Shown: positions 1 through 8,068, numbered from the stretch's first letter. The stretch is 64,000 nucleotides of DNA from Silvimonas amylolytica (GCF_014645555.1 NZ_BMLY01000003.1:490263-554262); one strand, 5' to 3'. Made by a program: numbers and translations. The notes: generated from the sequence alone by a model not told the origin.

Positions 1-153
1 CTGGGCGCCAGGCGGCCCTTGCTGGACCTTGGTCTGCGCCTTGGCGAGGGTAGTGGCGCGGCGCTGGCGTTGCCGCTGGTGCGTTCGGCCGTGGATCTGT
101 TGAACCAGATGGCGTCGTTTGACGAGGCAGGTGTCAGTGAACGCAGCGAATAA
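1..153 (+). CDS. cobT: Nicotinate-nucleotide--dimethylbenzimidazole phosphoribosyltransferase, C-terminal end (partial)
   Basis: The window opens inside a gene; the last 50 codons are present. They contain the typical CobT tail, with [19 protein letters not shown] followed by an [13 protein letters not shown] end. CobT transfers phosphoribose from nicotinate mononucleotide to dimethylbenzimidazole, giving alpha-ribazole phosphate for the lower ligand of cobalamin. The stop codon overlaps the start of cobS by 17 bp, so translation is probably coupled. The promoter and any cobalamin riboswitch would lie to the left of the window. The identification rests on a short piece plus the cobS-cobC-cobU context. 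Confidence 0.85.
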   Translation: MGARRPLLDLGLRLGEGSGAALALPLVRSAVDLLNQMASFDEAGVSERSE

Positions 154-898
154 CCCGATCCGCCACTTTTTCTGCGCGCTGGGTTATTTCACACGCATTC
201 CGATCCCCGCCTGGGTCGGCTATTTGCCAGACGATCTGGATCGCGCCGCGCGGTATTTTCCACTGGTTGGTGTACTGATCGGGGTGATCGCCGCGGCGGT
301 TTTCTGGCTCACTCACTGGGTGTTACCAATGCGGGTTGCATTGGTGCTGAGCATGATTGCAACGATCTGGTTAACCGGGGCGTTTCATGAAGATGGTCTG
401 GCGGACGCAGTAGACGGGTTTGGCGGGGGCTATACCCGTGAACGCATGCTGGAGATCATGCATGACTCACGCATTGGCAGCTTTGGCGCAATCGCCTTGA
501 TTGCCGGTCTGTTGCTCAAACTGGAAACACTCGCGGCTTTGCCAGTCGCGCAACTGGGCGTGGCCCTGATCGCCGCCCATGGTTTCAGCCGGCTGGTGGC
601 AGTGAGTTTGCTGGCTACGCTGGATTACGTGCGTCCGGCGGGCAAAGCCAAACCCGTCGCCACGCGGCTTGCTGGTAGCGGGTTGTTACTCGCAATCGTG
701 TTCGGTGTGGTGCCCTTGCTGTTGTTGCCACCGCTATGGATAGGCACGGCGCTGCTTGCCGGCATCATGGTGCGTTATGGTGTGGCGGCGTATCTGCGTA
801 AAACGCTGGGTGGTTATACCGGCGATACGCTTGGCATGACCCAGCAACTGGCCGAACTGGCGTGTTATCTGGCATGGTGCGCATGCGTCTTGCGTTAA
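137..898 (+). CDS. cobS: Adenosylcobinamide-GDP ribazoletransferase (cobalamin-5'-phosphate synthase)
   Basis: CobS is an inner-membrane enzyme joining adenosylcobinamide-GDP to alpha-ribazole (phosphate), the last assembly step of cobalamin. The 253-residue product has several hydrophobic segments and the family hallmark [16 protein letters not shown] near residue 85. GTG at 137 is chosen because GAGG (124-127) sits nine bases upstream; TTG 119 and GTG 131 are in the same frame but less well placed. The gene overlaps cobT at its start and cobC at its end. Confidence 0.93.
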   Translation: MNAANNPIRHFFCALGYFTRIPIPAWVGYLPDDLDRAARYFPLVGVLIGVIAAAVFWLTHWVLPMRVALVLSMIATIWLTGAFHEDGLADAVDGFGGGYTRERMLEIMHDSRIGSFGAIALIAGLLLKLETLAALPVAQLGVALIAAHGFSRLVAVSLLATLDYVRPAGKAKPVATRLAGSGLLLAIVFGVVPLLLLPPLWIGTALLAGIMVRYGVAAYLRKTLGGYTGDTLGMTQQLAELACYLAWCACVLR

Positions 899-1419
899 TC
901 CGTCACCTGCCAGTGAAAGATGCGGCGGGCTTGTGTTACGGACGGCTTGATCTGCCTTTGGCGCAGGACGTGTGTGCACGCGATATTGCATGTTTACAGG
1001 CTCAGTTGCCTGACGGTGTGCCGGTTTATAGCAGCCCGCTTTCACGCTGCTGGTTACTGGCGCAGGCCATCAGCCCGGTGGCGATGAAAGATACACGGTT
1101 GCAGGAACTGGATTTTGGCCAATGGGAAGGTCGATCCTGGCAAGACATTGGGGCTGGCGCGCTGGATAACTGGATTGCTACCGGTTATGACGCAACCCAC
1201 GGTGGAGAAAGCCTGGTGGTCATGCAGGCGCGGGTCTGGCAGTGGGCAGACGAATGCGCTGCAAAAGGGATAAAGGTCGCGATCGTCGTCACCCACGCGG
1301 GTGTGATCAGGGCCCTGTGGTCGCGCTTCCTGCCTTGGGATGACTGCCTTGGGCAGGCCGTCCCGCATGGCGAAGTGCTTTGGCTGACGTGGCCGGATGC
1401 GATACCGACCCCATCTTGA
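883..1419 (+). CDS. cobC: Alpha-ribazole phosphatase, histidine phosphatase family
   Basis: The 178-residue protein belongs to the histidine phosphatase (phosphoglycerate mutase-like) superfamily. The N-terminal LIRHLPV carries the RH pair whose His is phosphorylated. SSPLSRC, an acidic ELDFGQWEG segment and the second catalytic His in VTHAGVIR follow in the usual order. In the pathway it removes phosphate from alpha-ribazole 5'-phosphate or adenosylcobalamin 5'-phosphate. ATG 883 is preferred because the protein then begins MRLALIRH, as in relatives; it overlaps the end of cobS by 16 bp. The residue after RH is Leu rather than the common Gly. Confidence 0.88.
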   Translation: MRLALIRHLPVKDAAGLCYGRLDLPLAQDVCARDIACLQAQLPDGVPVYSSPLSRCWLLAQAISPVAMKDTRLQELDFGQWEGRSWQDIGAGALDNWIATGYDATHGGESLVVMQARVWQWADECAAKGIKVAIVVTHAGVIRALWSRFLPWDDCLGQAVPHGEVLWLTWPDAIPTPS

Positions 1420-1433
1420 AAACCGGACAATTG

Positions 1434-2000
1434 ATGACAACTACATTGCTGCTGGGCGGCGCCCGTTCCGGCAAAAGTGGTCTTGCAGAGCAGATGGCTC
1501 ACGCGAGTGGCCAGCCCGTTACGGTACTGGTTACTGCAACGGCCACAGACGACGAAATGGCCGCCCGGATTGCACATCATCGGCAGCAGCGCCCGTCGCA
1601 CTGGCAGACCGTGGAAGCGCGCGAAGTGCTGGCAGAGGGGATTGAACAGCATTGTGTGGCCGGGCAGACGGTCATCGTCGATTGCCTCACGCTGTGGTTA
1701 TCGCATGCCCTGTTTACAGCGGATGCGCAGTGGGCCGAAGCACCCGCGCCAGTATTGCCCGCCGCATGGCAGGCAGCTCGCAGTCGTCTGCTGGATGCGG
1801 TAACTCAGGCGAGTGGCACGCTATTGCTGATCAGTAATGAAGTGGGCCTGGGTGTGGTGCCGCTAGGCGCGGGGACCCGGGCATTTGTGGATGAAGCAGG
1901 GCGACTACACCAGGCACTGGCCCGTGTGTGCGACAACGTCGTCTGGGTGGCAGCGGGTTTGCCGCTGGCCATGAAAGGCCAGGTGCCTGCATGCGGCTGA
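1434..2000 (+). CDS. cobU: Adenosylcobinamide kinase / adenosylcobinamide-phosphate guanylyltransferase
   Basis: The bifunctional enzyme phosphorylates adenosylcobinamide and then attaches GMP, making the substrate for CobS. The 188-residue protein starts MTTTLLLGGARSGKS, with the P-loop at residues 8-15. It continues with the family features VTATATDDEM, HHRQQRP (region of the guanylylated His), VDCLTLWLS and LLISNEVGLGVVP. It starts 14 bp after the cobC stop and is the last gene of the operon; a hairpin terminator follows directly. Confidence 0.93.
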   Translation: MTTTLLLGGARSGKSGLAEQMAHASGQPVTVLVTATATDDEMAARIAHHRQQRPSHWQTVEAREVLAEGIEQHCVAGQTVIVDCLTLWLSHALFTADAQWAEAPAPVLPAAWQAARSRLLDAVTQASGTLLLISNEVGLGVVPLGAGTRAFVDEAGRLHQALARVCDNVVWVAAGLPLAMKGQVPACG

Positions 2001-2012
2001 CGCACTAAAGAC

Positions 2013-2036
2013 AAAAGGCCGCTTGCGCGGCCTTTT
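2013..2036 (+). terminator. Rho-independent terminator of the cob operon
   Basis: A perfect 10-bp stem, AAAAGGCCGC/GCGGCCTTTT, with a TTGC loop ends in four T. It lies 12 bp after the cobU stop. Confidence 0.85.
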
Positions 2037-2141
2037 GCGGGCTTGCCAGTCAGCGAGGAGAGCCGACCGGCCGGGTTTTGCCTCTTGCGGACCGCCGCCC
2101 CTGGTCAGGGTATGGCCGATCCAGGCTGCAAGCCGGAGTGA

Positions 2142-2297
2142 TTACATTTCCGGCGTGTGCGCTGTCAGGGTGCTCACTGTGTGTTCGCCGGCTTGTGCAC
2201 CGACCGTAAACCGGGTCAGGCCGTCTGCGACTTGCGCAGCACCGACCACCCCAGCCAGGGTAACGACAACAAAAGTGATATTGGCAAGCTTGTCCAT
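2142..2297 (-). CDS. Small hydrophobic/exported peptide of 51 residues, function unknown
   Basis: I do not recognise a family. The product begins MDKLANITFVVVTLAGVVGA, a membrane-spanning or signal-like helix, followed by about 30 polar residues containing no Cys. A good ribosome site, GGAGA, sits eight bases before the ATG. The gene is divergent from the LysR regulator at 2492, with two inverted repeats in the shared upstream region, so it may be that regulator's target. It ends about 100 bp from the cob terminator. Its size makes it easy to miss, and the evidence is only the start signals and the context. Confidence 0.5.
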   Translation of the reverse strand: MDKLANITFVVVTLAGVVGAAQVADGLTRFTVGAQAGEHTVSTLTAHTPEM

Positions 2298-2392
2298 GAT
2301 GTGTTCTCCGATGCAGTCACTGCTTTTTTGTGCCACTTGTGCTTGTGGCATCCATGGACGTCATCATATTCACTGGCTAACGCCAGATAAAT

Positions 2393-2407
2393 ATCTAAAA
2401 CGTAGAT
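2393..2407. promoter_or_regulatory. Inverted repeat ATCTA-N5-TAGAT, possible LysR-type operator
   Basis: The perfect 5-bp arms lie between the small peptide gene and the divergent LysR gene. LysR regulators usually bind short dyads of about this spacing in such intergenic regions. The assignment is by position only. Confidence 0.35.
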
Positions 2408-2415
2408 TGATTGTT

Positions 2416-2440
2416 TCCTGATGGTTAACAATGATCAGGA
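2416..2440. promoter_or_regulatory. Inverted repeat TCCTGAT-N11-ATCAGGA upstream of LysR gene
   Basis: Perfect 7-bp arms are separated by 11 bases, beginning with T and ending with A, about 52 bp before the LysR start. This suits autoregulation by the LysR protein. No T-run follows, so it is not a terminator. Confidence 0.4.
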
Positions 2441-2491
2441 CATGGCAGGTGGTTTGCAGTGCCAGCAGGATTGCCGGCATAAGGGAGGGAT

Positions 2492-3457
2492 ATGGATACA
2501 CTGATGAGCATGAAAGTGTTTTGCCAGGTGGCGTCGCTGGGGAGTTTTGTTGCAGCGTCAGAGCGCACTGGCTTGTCGACCGCCATGGTGAGCAAGCATA
2601 TCAAGCACCTTGAGACGCGACTTGGCGTTCGTTTGCTCAACCGCACTACGCGCAGCCTCAGCCTGACCGGCCCGGGCGCCATGTATTTTGAACGATGTCA
2701 GCACGCCATCAGCGATCTGGAGGATGCCGAGTCGCTCTTGAGCCAGAGTGCAGTCAACCCGCGCGGTACGCTCAAGATCAGCGCGCCAGCCGTATTCAGC
2801 GTCAATTACCTGGCGCCGGTACTGGCGGATTATTACGCGCGATATCCGCACATGCGGGTTGATCTGGATCTTTCTGATCGGGTGATTGATCTGGTGGAAG
2901 AAGGATTTGACATGGCCGTGCGTATTTCGGCCTCGCCGAACCCGTCGCTGGTGGCGCGCCGACTGGCGCAGATCAATCTACTGTTTGTGGCATCCCCGGC
3001 ATATCTGGCCAAACATGGCGTGCCGCGCGATGCCTCTGAACTGGTCGACCACCAATGTATTACCTACACCTACACCAACAATGGTGCCGCCTGGGTGTTC
3101 GACGGGCCGGATGGCAAGTTCTCGGTGAGTATTAATCCGCGCCTGCGGGTAAACAATGGCGAAATGGCCGTACGGGCTGCGCTGCAAGGTCTGGGCATTA
3201 CCGTACAACCCACCATTCTGATTCAGGAACACATCCACGCCGGCCGGCTGGTGCCGATCTTGCTGGATTACCCGCGTCCCCCGGTGTCGGTCTACGCCGT
3301 GTACCCCAGCCGCACGTTTATCTCTGCCAAATTGCGAACGTTTATTGATGTGCTGGTCGAGCACTTTGGCGATACCCCGCCATGGGAAGATGAATCGCTC
3401 AAGGCGTATATCAAATCCAAAATCCGTCCCAGACAATTGGCCGCAGAAACACGTTGA
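2492..3457 (+). CDS. LysR-family transcriptional regulator
   Basis: The 321-residue protein has a winged-helix DNA-binding domain in the first 60 residues (FCQVASLGSFVAASERTGLS, then MVSKHIKHLE). A periplasmic-binding-protein-like effector domain follows from about residue 90. The end (SYRTFISAKLRTFIDVL-like) resembles the subgroup that often controls neighbouring oxidoreductases or exporters. A strong AAGGGAGGGA ribosome site precedes the ATG. The likely target is the divergent small peptide gene or itself. The effector cannot be predicted. Confidence 0.9.
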   Translation: MDTLMSMKVFCQVASLGSFVAASERTGLSTAMVSKHIKHLETRLGVRLLNRTTRSLSLTGPGAMYFERCQHAISDLEDAESLLSQSAVNPRGTLKISAPAVFSVNYLAPVLADYYARYPHMRVDLDLSDRVIDLVEEGFDMAVRISASPNPSLVARRLAQINLLFVASPAYLAKHGVPRDASELVDHQCITYTYTNNGAAWVFDGPDGKFSVSINPRLRVNNGEMAVRAALQGLGITVQPTILIQEHIHAGRLVPILLDYPRPPVSVYAVYPSRTFISAKLRTFIDVLVEHFGDTPPWEDESLKAYIKSKIRPRQLAAETR

Positions 3458-3473
3458 TCGACCAGGTGCACAT

Positions 3474-3515
3474 AACAACATGGCCAGCCCGGGCAACCCG
3501 GCTGGCCATGTTGTT
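3474..3515. terminator. Bidirectional terminator hairpin between LysR and CHRD genes
   Basis: A 16-bp perfect stem has arms 3474-3489 and 3500-3515, with a further GGG/CCC pairing inside the loop. It lies between two convergent genes and can serve both. The T-tracts are poor, so efficiency is uncertain. Confidence 0.65.
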
Positions 3516-3535
3516 GGTATTGCCTGATGGTGTTG

Positions 3536-3967
3536 TTACTTGCTCAGTTCTTGTAGCTGACCGCGAATTTCGCCACCTGGATTGGCCGCAGTGTGGATGT
3601 TGAAATAGATCTGGCCGCCTTGTAACTCTTTGGCCTGTTCGTCTGTCAATGTGGCGCTCCCTTCAATGGGGCTCAGCAAGGCGCCTTTCAGTGGCACCAC
3701 GGGTGGCGCGTTCACGCCCGCTGCAGCAGGGCCATGAAAATGCGCGGCGGTTGCGGGGCCAGTGAGGCCGCTGTAGTTAACGGTGTAGTTCATCACTTTG
3801 CTGTCGGTGTCGTATTCCACCTGAACAATGCCAGTGCCATCGCTTTCTTTCGGAGGCACTTCGCTGGCGGCATTGAGCGTGGCGCTGTAAGTCAGTTTGG
3901 CGGCCAGTGCGGCAGATGCGGTGAATGCAAGGGCAGCGGCCAGAACAAAAAGGGCGGGGCGGGGCAT
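3536..3967 (-). CDS. Exported CHRD-domain protein
   Basis: The protein has 143 residues. Residues 1-22 form a Sec signal peptide (PALFVLAAALAFTASAALA). The rest is a single CHRD (chordin-like) domain with TYSATLNAASEVPP, GTGIVQVEYD, AAHFHGPAAAGVNAP and YFNIHTAANPGGEIRGQL. Such proteins are secreted or periplasmic in bacteria; the role is unknown. GGAGA lies six bases before the ATG. It stands alone and is convergent with the LysR gene. Confidence 0.85.
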   Translation of the reverse strand: MPRPALFVLAAALAFTASAALAAKLTYSATLNAASEVPPKESDGTGIVQVEYDTDSKVMNYTVNYSGLTGPATAAHFHGPAAAGVNAPPVVPLKGALLSPIEGSATLTDEQAKELQGGQIYFNIHTAANPGGEIRGQLQELSK

Positions 3968-4100
3968 GAGGGGTCTCCTGGAAGATGCAAAGGCGGCAAG
4001 CCGGATCGTGTCAGGTCTGGTGCCTGTGGCCTTAGCATAGTCCGCTTTTTCTGCCTGCCAACCTGGCGTTATGACCGTGGGTCTGTCGGGCGGCAGAGCG

Positions 4101-4952
4101 TCAGATCGCCTGACGACCGACCAGTGAACTCGACAGGAAATACCGCTGCGTCAGCGCAAAACCGATCAGCACCGGGATGACCGATACCGTGATGGCGGCC
4201 ATCAGCAAACTGGTCGAGGTAGAGAACTCACCGGTCAGATCGTGGAAGATGCCCACTGCCAGTGGCACTTTGTCCTGACTGTTCAGAATCACCTGCGGCC
4301 ACAGATAGTCGTTCCATGCCGCGACAAACGTCAGCGTCGCCAGTGCGCCTGCCATGGGTAGCGCCAGGGGGAACGCAATTCGCCACAACACCTGCCACTC
4401 ACTGGCGCCATCGACCCGGGCGGCGTCCAGTGTCTCGCGCGGTAAGTCACAGAAGGCTTGCCGCATCATGAACGCGCCGAGCGCACTGGCAATATTGGGC
4501 ACGATGGTACCGGTCCATGTGTCCAGCAAACCCAGATGAATACAGGTCAGGAAATTGGGGATGATCATGGTTTCTGTTGGCAGCATCATGGTCAGAATGA
4601 TCAGTGCAAACAAGGCGCGGCGCCCGGGGAAATCAATCTGCGCCAGCGCGTAACCGCAAGGCACTGCCAGCAAAAGCACACCGAGTGTAGTGAAGGTGGC
4701 AATCAATAATGAATTGCGCAGATAAATCATCAGCGGGATTTCATGAAACACCCGCACTAGCCAGTCCAGGCTTGGCCGGTGCGGGATGAACGCTTGTGGA
4801 AACACCCACATGTAAGTGGTATCTGCCGAGAACGCAACTGACGCCGCCCACACAAACGGAAACAGCGCAAATACGGTAAACAAGACAATACCGACGTGGC
4901 GGCTACCCAATAGCAGCAAGGTCGCGGGATGCAAAGAACGATGCTGGCTCAT
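4101..4952 (-). CDS. Carbohydrate-type ABC transporter permease (MalG/UgpE family)
   Basis: The 283-residue protein has six predicted membrane helices and the EAA loop around residues 190-210 (RETLDAARVDGASEWQVLWRIAFPLALP), which contacts the ATPase. The ATG at 4952 overlaps the stop of the upstream permease as ATGA, so translation is coupled. It pairs with the MalF-like permease to form the channel of a sugar or sugar-phosphate importer. No binding protein or ATPase gene is adjacent, so the partners must be encoded elsewhere. A longer in-frame upstream extension lacks family similarity. Confidence 0.88.
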   Translation of the reverse strand: MSQHRSLHPATLLLLGSRHVGIVLFTVFALFPFVWAASVAFSADTTYMWVFPQAFIPHRPSLDWLVRVFHEIPLMIYLRNSLLIATFTTLGVLLLAVPCGYALAQIDFPGRRALFALIILTMMLPTETMIIPNFLTCIHLGLLDTWTGTIVPNIASALGAFMMRQAFCDLPRETLDAARVDGASEWQVLWRIAFPLALPMAGALATLTFVAAWNDYLWPQVILNSQDKVPLAVGIFHDLTGEFSTSTSLLMAAITVSVIPVLIGFALTQRYFLSSSLVGRQAI

Positions 4953-5845
4953 GTTGCATTCCCCTGGCGCAGGCGGCCGTGTTCTCCCAGCAGCCTGAAC
5001 TGGAACAGGGCCAGCATCAGGCAAATAACCGTCACGATCAAACCCGCTGCGGCCGCGTACCCAAACTGGTGGCCGTAGAACGCCGCGTTCCACACATACA
5101 GCAACGCCGTGGTGGTGTGGGCGCTACCGCGGGTGAGGTAAAGCGGTTCTTGCATGGCTTTAAGGGCGTAGATGGTCGCGAGCAATGTGCAAAGCAAAAT
5201 CACCGGCTGTAGCGCCGGCAGCGTGACATGGCGCAGGCGCTCGAAACGGTTCGCGCCATCCAGAATGGCGGCCTCATGTTGTTCGCGCGGCACGCTTTGC
5301 AAACCAGCCAGATACAACACCATGTAAAACCCGAGGTTCTTCCAGAAGGCAAACAGGATCACCGGGTACAGTGCCAGGTTTTCCCGGCTGAACCACAACG
5401 GCGGGTTCTGCGCAGAAATGATGCCAAACGTGGCCAGAAAACTGTTAACCAGCCCATCTGCTGCAAAGGCTTGCCGCCACACCACTGCGGCAATCGACAT
5501 GGCAATAATGACCGGTACATAGCACAAAGCGCGGATCAGCCCGGCGCCGGGAAACGGGCGGTGCAGCAGCAAGGCCAGGCCCAGCCCGGCAATCTGCAGC
5601 ATGGGTACCAGAACCAGGAAAATGAGGGAGTTCTTGAGCGCCGGGCCAAACTCACGCTCAGGCCAGGTCAGCATCACAAAATTGGCAAAGCCGTTCCACT
5701 GCGTGTGGCCGGTTTGCAGGAAATAGTCATGCAAGGCGAGCCAGGCGTTATAACCCAGCGGCCACAAGATGAACACCGCAAACACCGCGCAAAACGGTGC
5801 GACAAACAGCCAGCCCGTTGCGGGCCGAACGCCAGGAAGTGCCAT
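4949..5845 (-). CDS. Carbohydrate-type ABC transporter permease (MalF/UgpA family)
   Basis: The 298-residue protein has six hydrophobic helices. The EAA-type loop EQHEAAILDGANRFERLRHVTLPALQP lies near residues 200-226, and the N-terminal GWLFVAPFCAVFAVFILWPLGYN is typical of MalF/UgpA subunits. GAGG precedes the ATG by six bases. It is the first gene of a two-gene operon with the MalG-like permease. The substrate cannot be told from the sequence; sugars and polyols are usual for the family. Confidence 0.88.
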   Translation of the reverse strand: MALPGVRPATGWLFVAPFCAVFAVFILWPLGYNAWLALHDYFLQTGHTQWNGFANFVMLTWPEREFGPALKNSLIFLVLVPMLQIAGLGLALLLHRPFPGAGLIRALCYVPVIIAMSIAAVVWRQAFAADGLVNSFLATFGIISAQNPPLWFSRENLALYPVILFAFWKNLGFYMVLYLAGLQSVPREQHEAAILDGANRFERLRHVTLPALQPVILLCTLLATIYALKAMQEPLYLTRGSAHTTTALLYVWNAAFYGHQFGYAAAAGLIVTVICLMLALFQFRLLGEHGRLRQGNAT

Positions 5846-6034
5846 ACCGCATCCTCTGTCTGCTGTGGCCGGTCTGATGCCGGCACGTCAGGCAAACATC
5901 TTATGTGATTTGGCGCGGGTGGCTGTTTGCCGGGCTTGCCGTATTGCCATTGGCATGAAGGCAGCGCCGGCTTGTTTGGGGCATGCTGCAAGCACAACAA
6001 GTCTGTCTATAAAGTGCAATCCGGAAACGAAACC

Positions 6035-6886
6035 ATGCCGCGCAAGGCCCGACGTATCGCCATTCTTGCTGTTTGTTCATGTGTGCTAACCATCGCGGCC
6101 TGGCAAATCCTGGACTGGTTGCCCCCGCCATTGCCCGCTGCCACAACGGTCGCCGCGACGACGCCCAAGGCGCGGCAGTACGTGCGCACGCCGTTTATTG
6201 ATGACTGGGATCAAGCCCCGTTAGAGGACATGAATGCGCATGCTGCACTGAACCCCGGCGTGGCATTTCTGGAGGGGCCGACACACCGTCGCATGGTGGC
6301 GCTGACGTTTGACGATGGCCCCAGCCCCTACACACCGGCGTTGCTGGATGTGCTTAAGAAATATCACGTGCACGCCACGTTTTTCTGGATCGGCAAGCAT
6401 GTTCAGGAATATGACACGGTGGCCCGTCGGGCCTTGGCCGAAGGGCATACGCTGGGCAATCACACGTTCACGCATCCCGATATCTCCGGCACCGCTGAAG
6501 ATTTCTGGTGGGACGAGCAGATTGGTCTGACGCAGGATATTTTCCAGCGCGTGATCGGCAAGCGGCCGCTGTTGTTCCGCCCGCCCTACGGCAAGATCGA
6601 TGATTCGGAAATCAAGGCGCTGAATCAGCACGGCCTCAAAACCATCCTCTGGTCCATTGACACGCAGGACTGGAACAAAAACCGCTGGCTGTTTGGTACT
6701 CACCACATTGAGCGCTGGATCCAGCAATATATTCATGAGGAGGCCATCATATTGATGCATGATGGCGGTGGTCACCGCGACCAGACGGTTGCTGCGGTTG
6801 ATGCCGTGATCCCATGGCTGCAAAAAGCCGGTTATCAGTTTGTGACGGTTGACCAACTGTTGGGTATCAAACAGGTTTACCAGTAA
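6035..6886 (+). CDS. Membrane-anchored polysaccharide deacetylase (NodB domain)
   Basis: The 283-residue protein begins with a basic end and a single membrane helix (IAILAVCSCVLTIAAWQIL), so the domain faces the periplasm. A complete NodB domain follows: ALTFDDGPSPYT with both Asp, the metal-binding NHTFTH (H-x3-H), LLFRPPYGKID, ILWSIDTQDW and the closing ILMHDGGGHR. Proteins of this family remove N-acetyl groups from peptidoglycan, chitin oligomers or exopolysaccharide. ATG 6035 is chosen because an in-frame upstream extension would bury the signal anchor. All catalytic residues are present, unlike the second NodB protein at 31.8-32.5 kb. Confidence 0.9.
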   Translation: MPRKARRIAILAVCSCVLTIAAWQILDWLPPPLPAATTVAATTPKARQYVRTPFIDDWDQAPLEDMNAHAALNPGVAFLEGPTHRRMVALTFDDGPSPYTPALLDVLKKYHVHATFFWIGKHVQEYDTVARRALAEGHTLGNHTFTHPDISGTAEDFWWDEQIGLTQDIFQRVIGKRPLLFRPPYGKIDDSEIKALNQHGLKTILWSIDTQDWNKNRWLFGTHHIERWIQQYIHEEAIILMHDGGGHRDQTVAAVDAVIPWLQKAGYQFVTVDQLLGIKQVYQ

Positions 6887-6924
6887 CCGCACCGATCTTT
6901 TACAAAGCAGGGTTGGAGAATACT

Positions 6925-7260
6925 TTGTCTGATTCAGGTTTTGCCCATACGCCACAGCCACCGTATTACGCGGTGATGTTCACCTCGCAGCGCAATGATC
7001 AAGATCCGGAAGGCTATGCAGCAACGGCGGATCGCATGCTGGAGCTGGCGCAGCAGCAACCCGGATATCTGGGGGTAGAGAGCGTGCGTGACGCCAGTGG
7101 TTTTGGCATCACGATCTCTTACTGGGAAAGCCAGGAGGCCATTGCGAACTGGCGGTCCCACGGCGAGCACCGTGTCGCACAAGAGCAGGGCAAACGCGAT
7201 TGGTATGCACACTTTGAAGCGCGCGTGGCCAAAGTTGAACGTGCCTGGGGCAAGCGCTAA
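6925..7260 (+). CDS. Antibiotic biosynthesis monooxygenase (ABM) fold protein
   Basis: The 111-residue protein matches the dimeric alpha/beta-barrel ABM family: YYAVMFTSQRN at the start, ADRMLELAQQQPGYLGVESVRD in the middle and ISYWESQEAIANWRSHGEH near the end. Family members are small oxygenases or heme-degrading enzymes, and many have no known substrate. TTG 6925 is chosen because GGAG (6915-6918) lies six bases upstream. The gene is 38 bp downstream of the deacetylase and may be cotranscribed with it. Confidence 0.82.
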   Translation: MSDSGFAHTPQPPYYAVMFTSQRNDQDPEGYAATADRMLELAQQQPGYLGVESVRDASGFGITISYWESQEAIANWRSHGEHRVAQEQGKRDWYAHFEARVAKVERAWGKR

Positions 7261-7277
7261 CAACGTATCAAGCGGGT

Positions 7278-7922
7278 TCAGTCTGCCGGGTTTTGCCGCA
7301 GTGCACGGCCCAGTTGCAGGGTTTCCAGCAGGGCGTCGATCAGAGGCGCAGCTTCGTCTCTCAGGCTAAAGCTGTCAGGCATGAATAACCAGTTGTTCAG
7401 CAAGCCGCACAATGCGCCTATCAGCAAACGATCAGCACGCGCGACATCCAGGTCAGGCGGTAGTTGGCCGCGTTCGATCGCCTGGCGTAGCAGTGAGCAG
7501 CGACGTTGCGTACCGTTCAGCATGGCTTCACGACGGCGATCCAGCACGGCTTGCAGATCCTCGGTGTACTCGCACTTGTTCATCAGTACATCCAGGCCGC
7601 GGCGCTGGCGTTCATCCGTATCGGTGTCGGCCAGGGTTTTGATCAGCGCCTCACGCAACTGGGTCAGTGGCTCGCTGTAATGGCCGGTTTCGTCAGGTTC
7701 CAGCGCTTGTTCCAGCGGCAGGCAGATGCGGTCTGCCATGGCGTTGAAGAGGTCTGCCTTGTTTTCGAAGTGCCAGTAAATGGCGCCACGCGTCAGGCCG
7801 GCTGCATCGGCGATATCCGCCAGCGAGGTGCGTGACACTCCCTTGGCGCTGAAAATGCGTTCTGCGGTATCCAGCAGATGTTCCCGGGTTTCTGCCGCTT
7901 CTTCTTTGGTTTTGCGCGCCAT
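7278..7922 (-). CDS. acrR: TetR-family repressor of RND efflux (AcrR/TtgR type)
   Basis: The 214-residue protein has a TetR helix-turn-helix at residues 12-60 (LLDTAERIFSAKG, SLADIADAAGLTRGAIYWHF, NKADLF). Its C-terminal ligand domain resembles AcrR, TtgR and BpeR. It is divergent from the acrA-acrB-oprM operon, with a 28-bp palindrome in the 292-bp gap whose core closely matches the known AcrR operator. Drug binding would release it from DNA and induce the pump. The symbol rests on context and family likeness. Confidence 0.88.
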   Translation of the reverse strand: MARKTKEEAAETREHLLDTAERIFSAKGVSRTSLADIADAAGLTRGAIYWHFENKADLFNAMADRICLPLEQALEPDETGHYSEPLTQLREALIKTLADTDTDERQRRGLDVLMNKCEYTEDLQAVLDRRREAMLNGTQRRCSLLRQAIERGQLPPDLDVARADRLLIGALCGLLNNWLFMPDSFSLRDEAAPLIDALLETLQLGRALRQNPAD

Positions 7923-7970
7923 ACCGAACCTTGTGCGTGGAGGGTGGTCAGTGGTGTTTTGTGGTTTCTG

Positions 7971-7992
7971 ATGCGAATGAAATGATTCGCAT
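7971..7992. promoter_or_regulatory. Inverted repeat ATGCGAAT-N6-ATTCGCAT upstream of the efflux repressor
   Basis: Perfect 8-bp arms lie 49 bp upstream of the repressor start. The sequence, AT-rich with GAAATGATTCGCATT, resembles a Fur box. It could instead be a second site for the TetR protein. Confidence 0.4.
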
Positions 7993-8002
7993 TGAAATTA
8001 TC

Positions 8003-8017
8003 AAGTGTTGTACACTT
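8003..8017. promoter_or_regulatory. Inverted repeat AAGTGT-N3-ACACTT in the efflux regulatory region
   Basis: A perfect 6-bp dyad lies 24 bp from the AcrR-like palindrome. It may be another operator or part of a promoter. Confidence 0.3.
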
Positions 8018-8040
8018 TACCGAACAATTAATTTATGCGG

Positions 8041-8068
8041 CATACATACATTCGCGAATGTATGTATG
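8041..8068. promoter_or_regulatory. AcrR-like operator, perfect 28-bp palindrome
   Basis: The half-site CATACATACATTCG is followed by its exact reverse complement. The core TACATACATT-N4-AATGTATGTA agrees with the E. coli AcrR operator as I recall it. It lies 147 bp upstream of acrA and 119 bp upstream of the repressor gene, where it can control both divergent promoters. Confidence 0.85.

Noticed and set aside
1..153. Cobalamin riboswitch ahead of the cob genes
   Set aside because: The window starts inside cobT, so the leader of the operon is not present and nothing in the window resembles the conserved B12 box.
5228..5908. A 226-codon plus-strand frame opposite the MalF-like permease
   Set aside because: The permease on the other strand has membrane helices and the EAA loop; this frame is rich in Gln and His and lacks any family feature.
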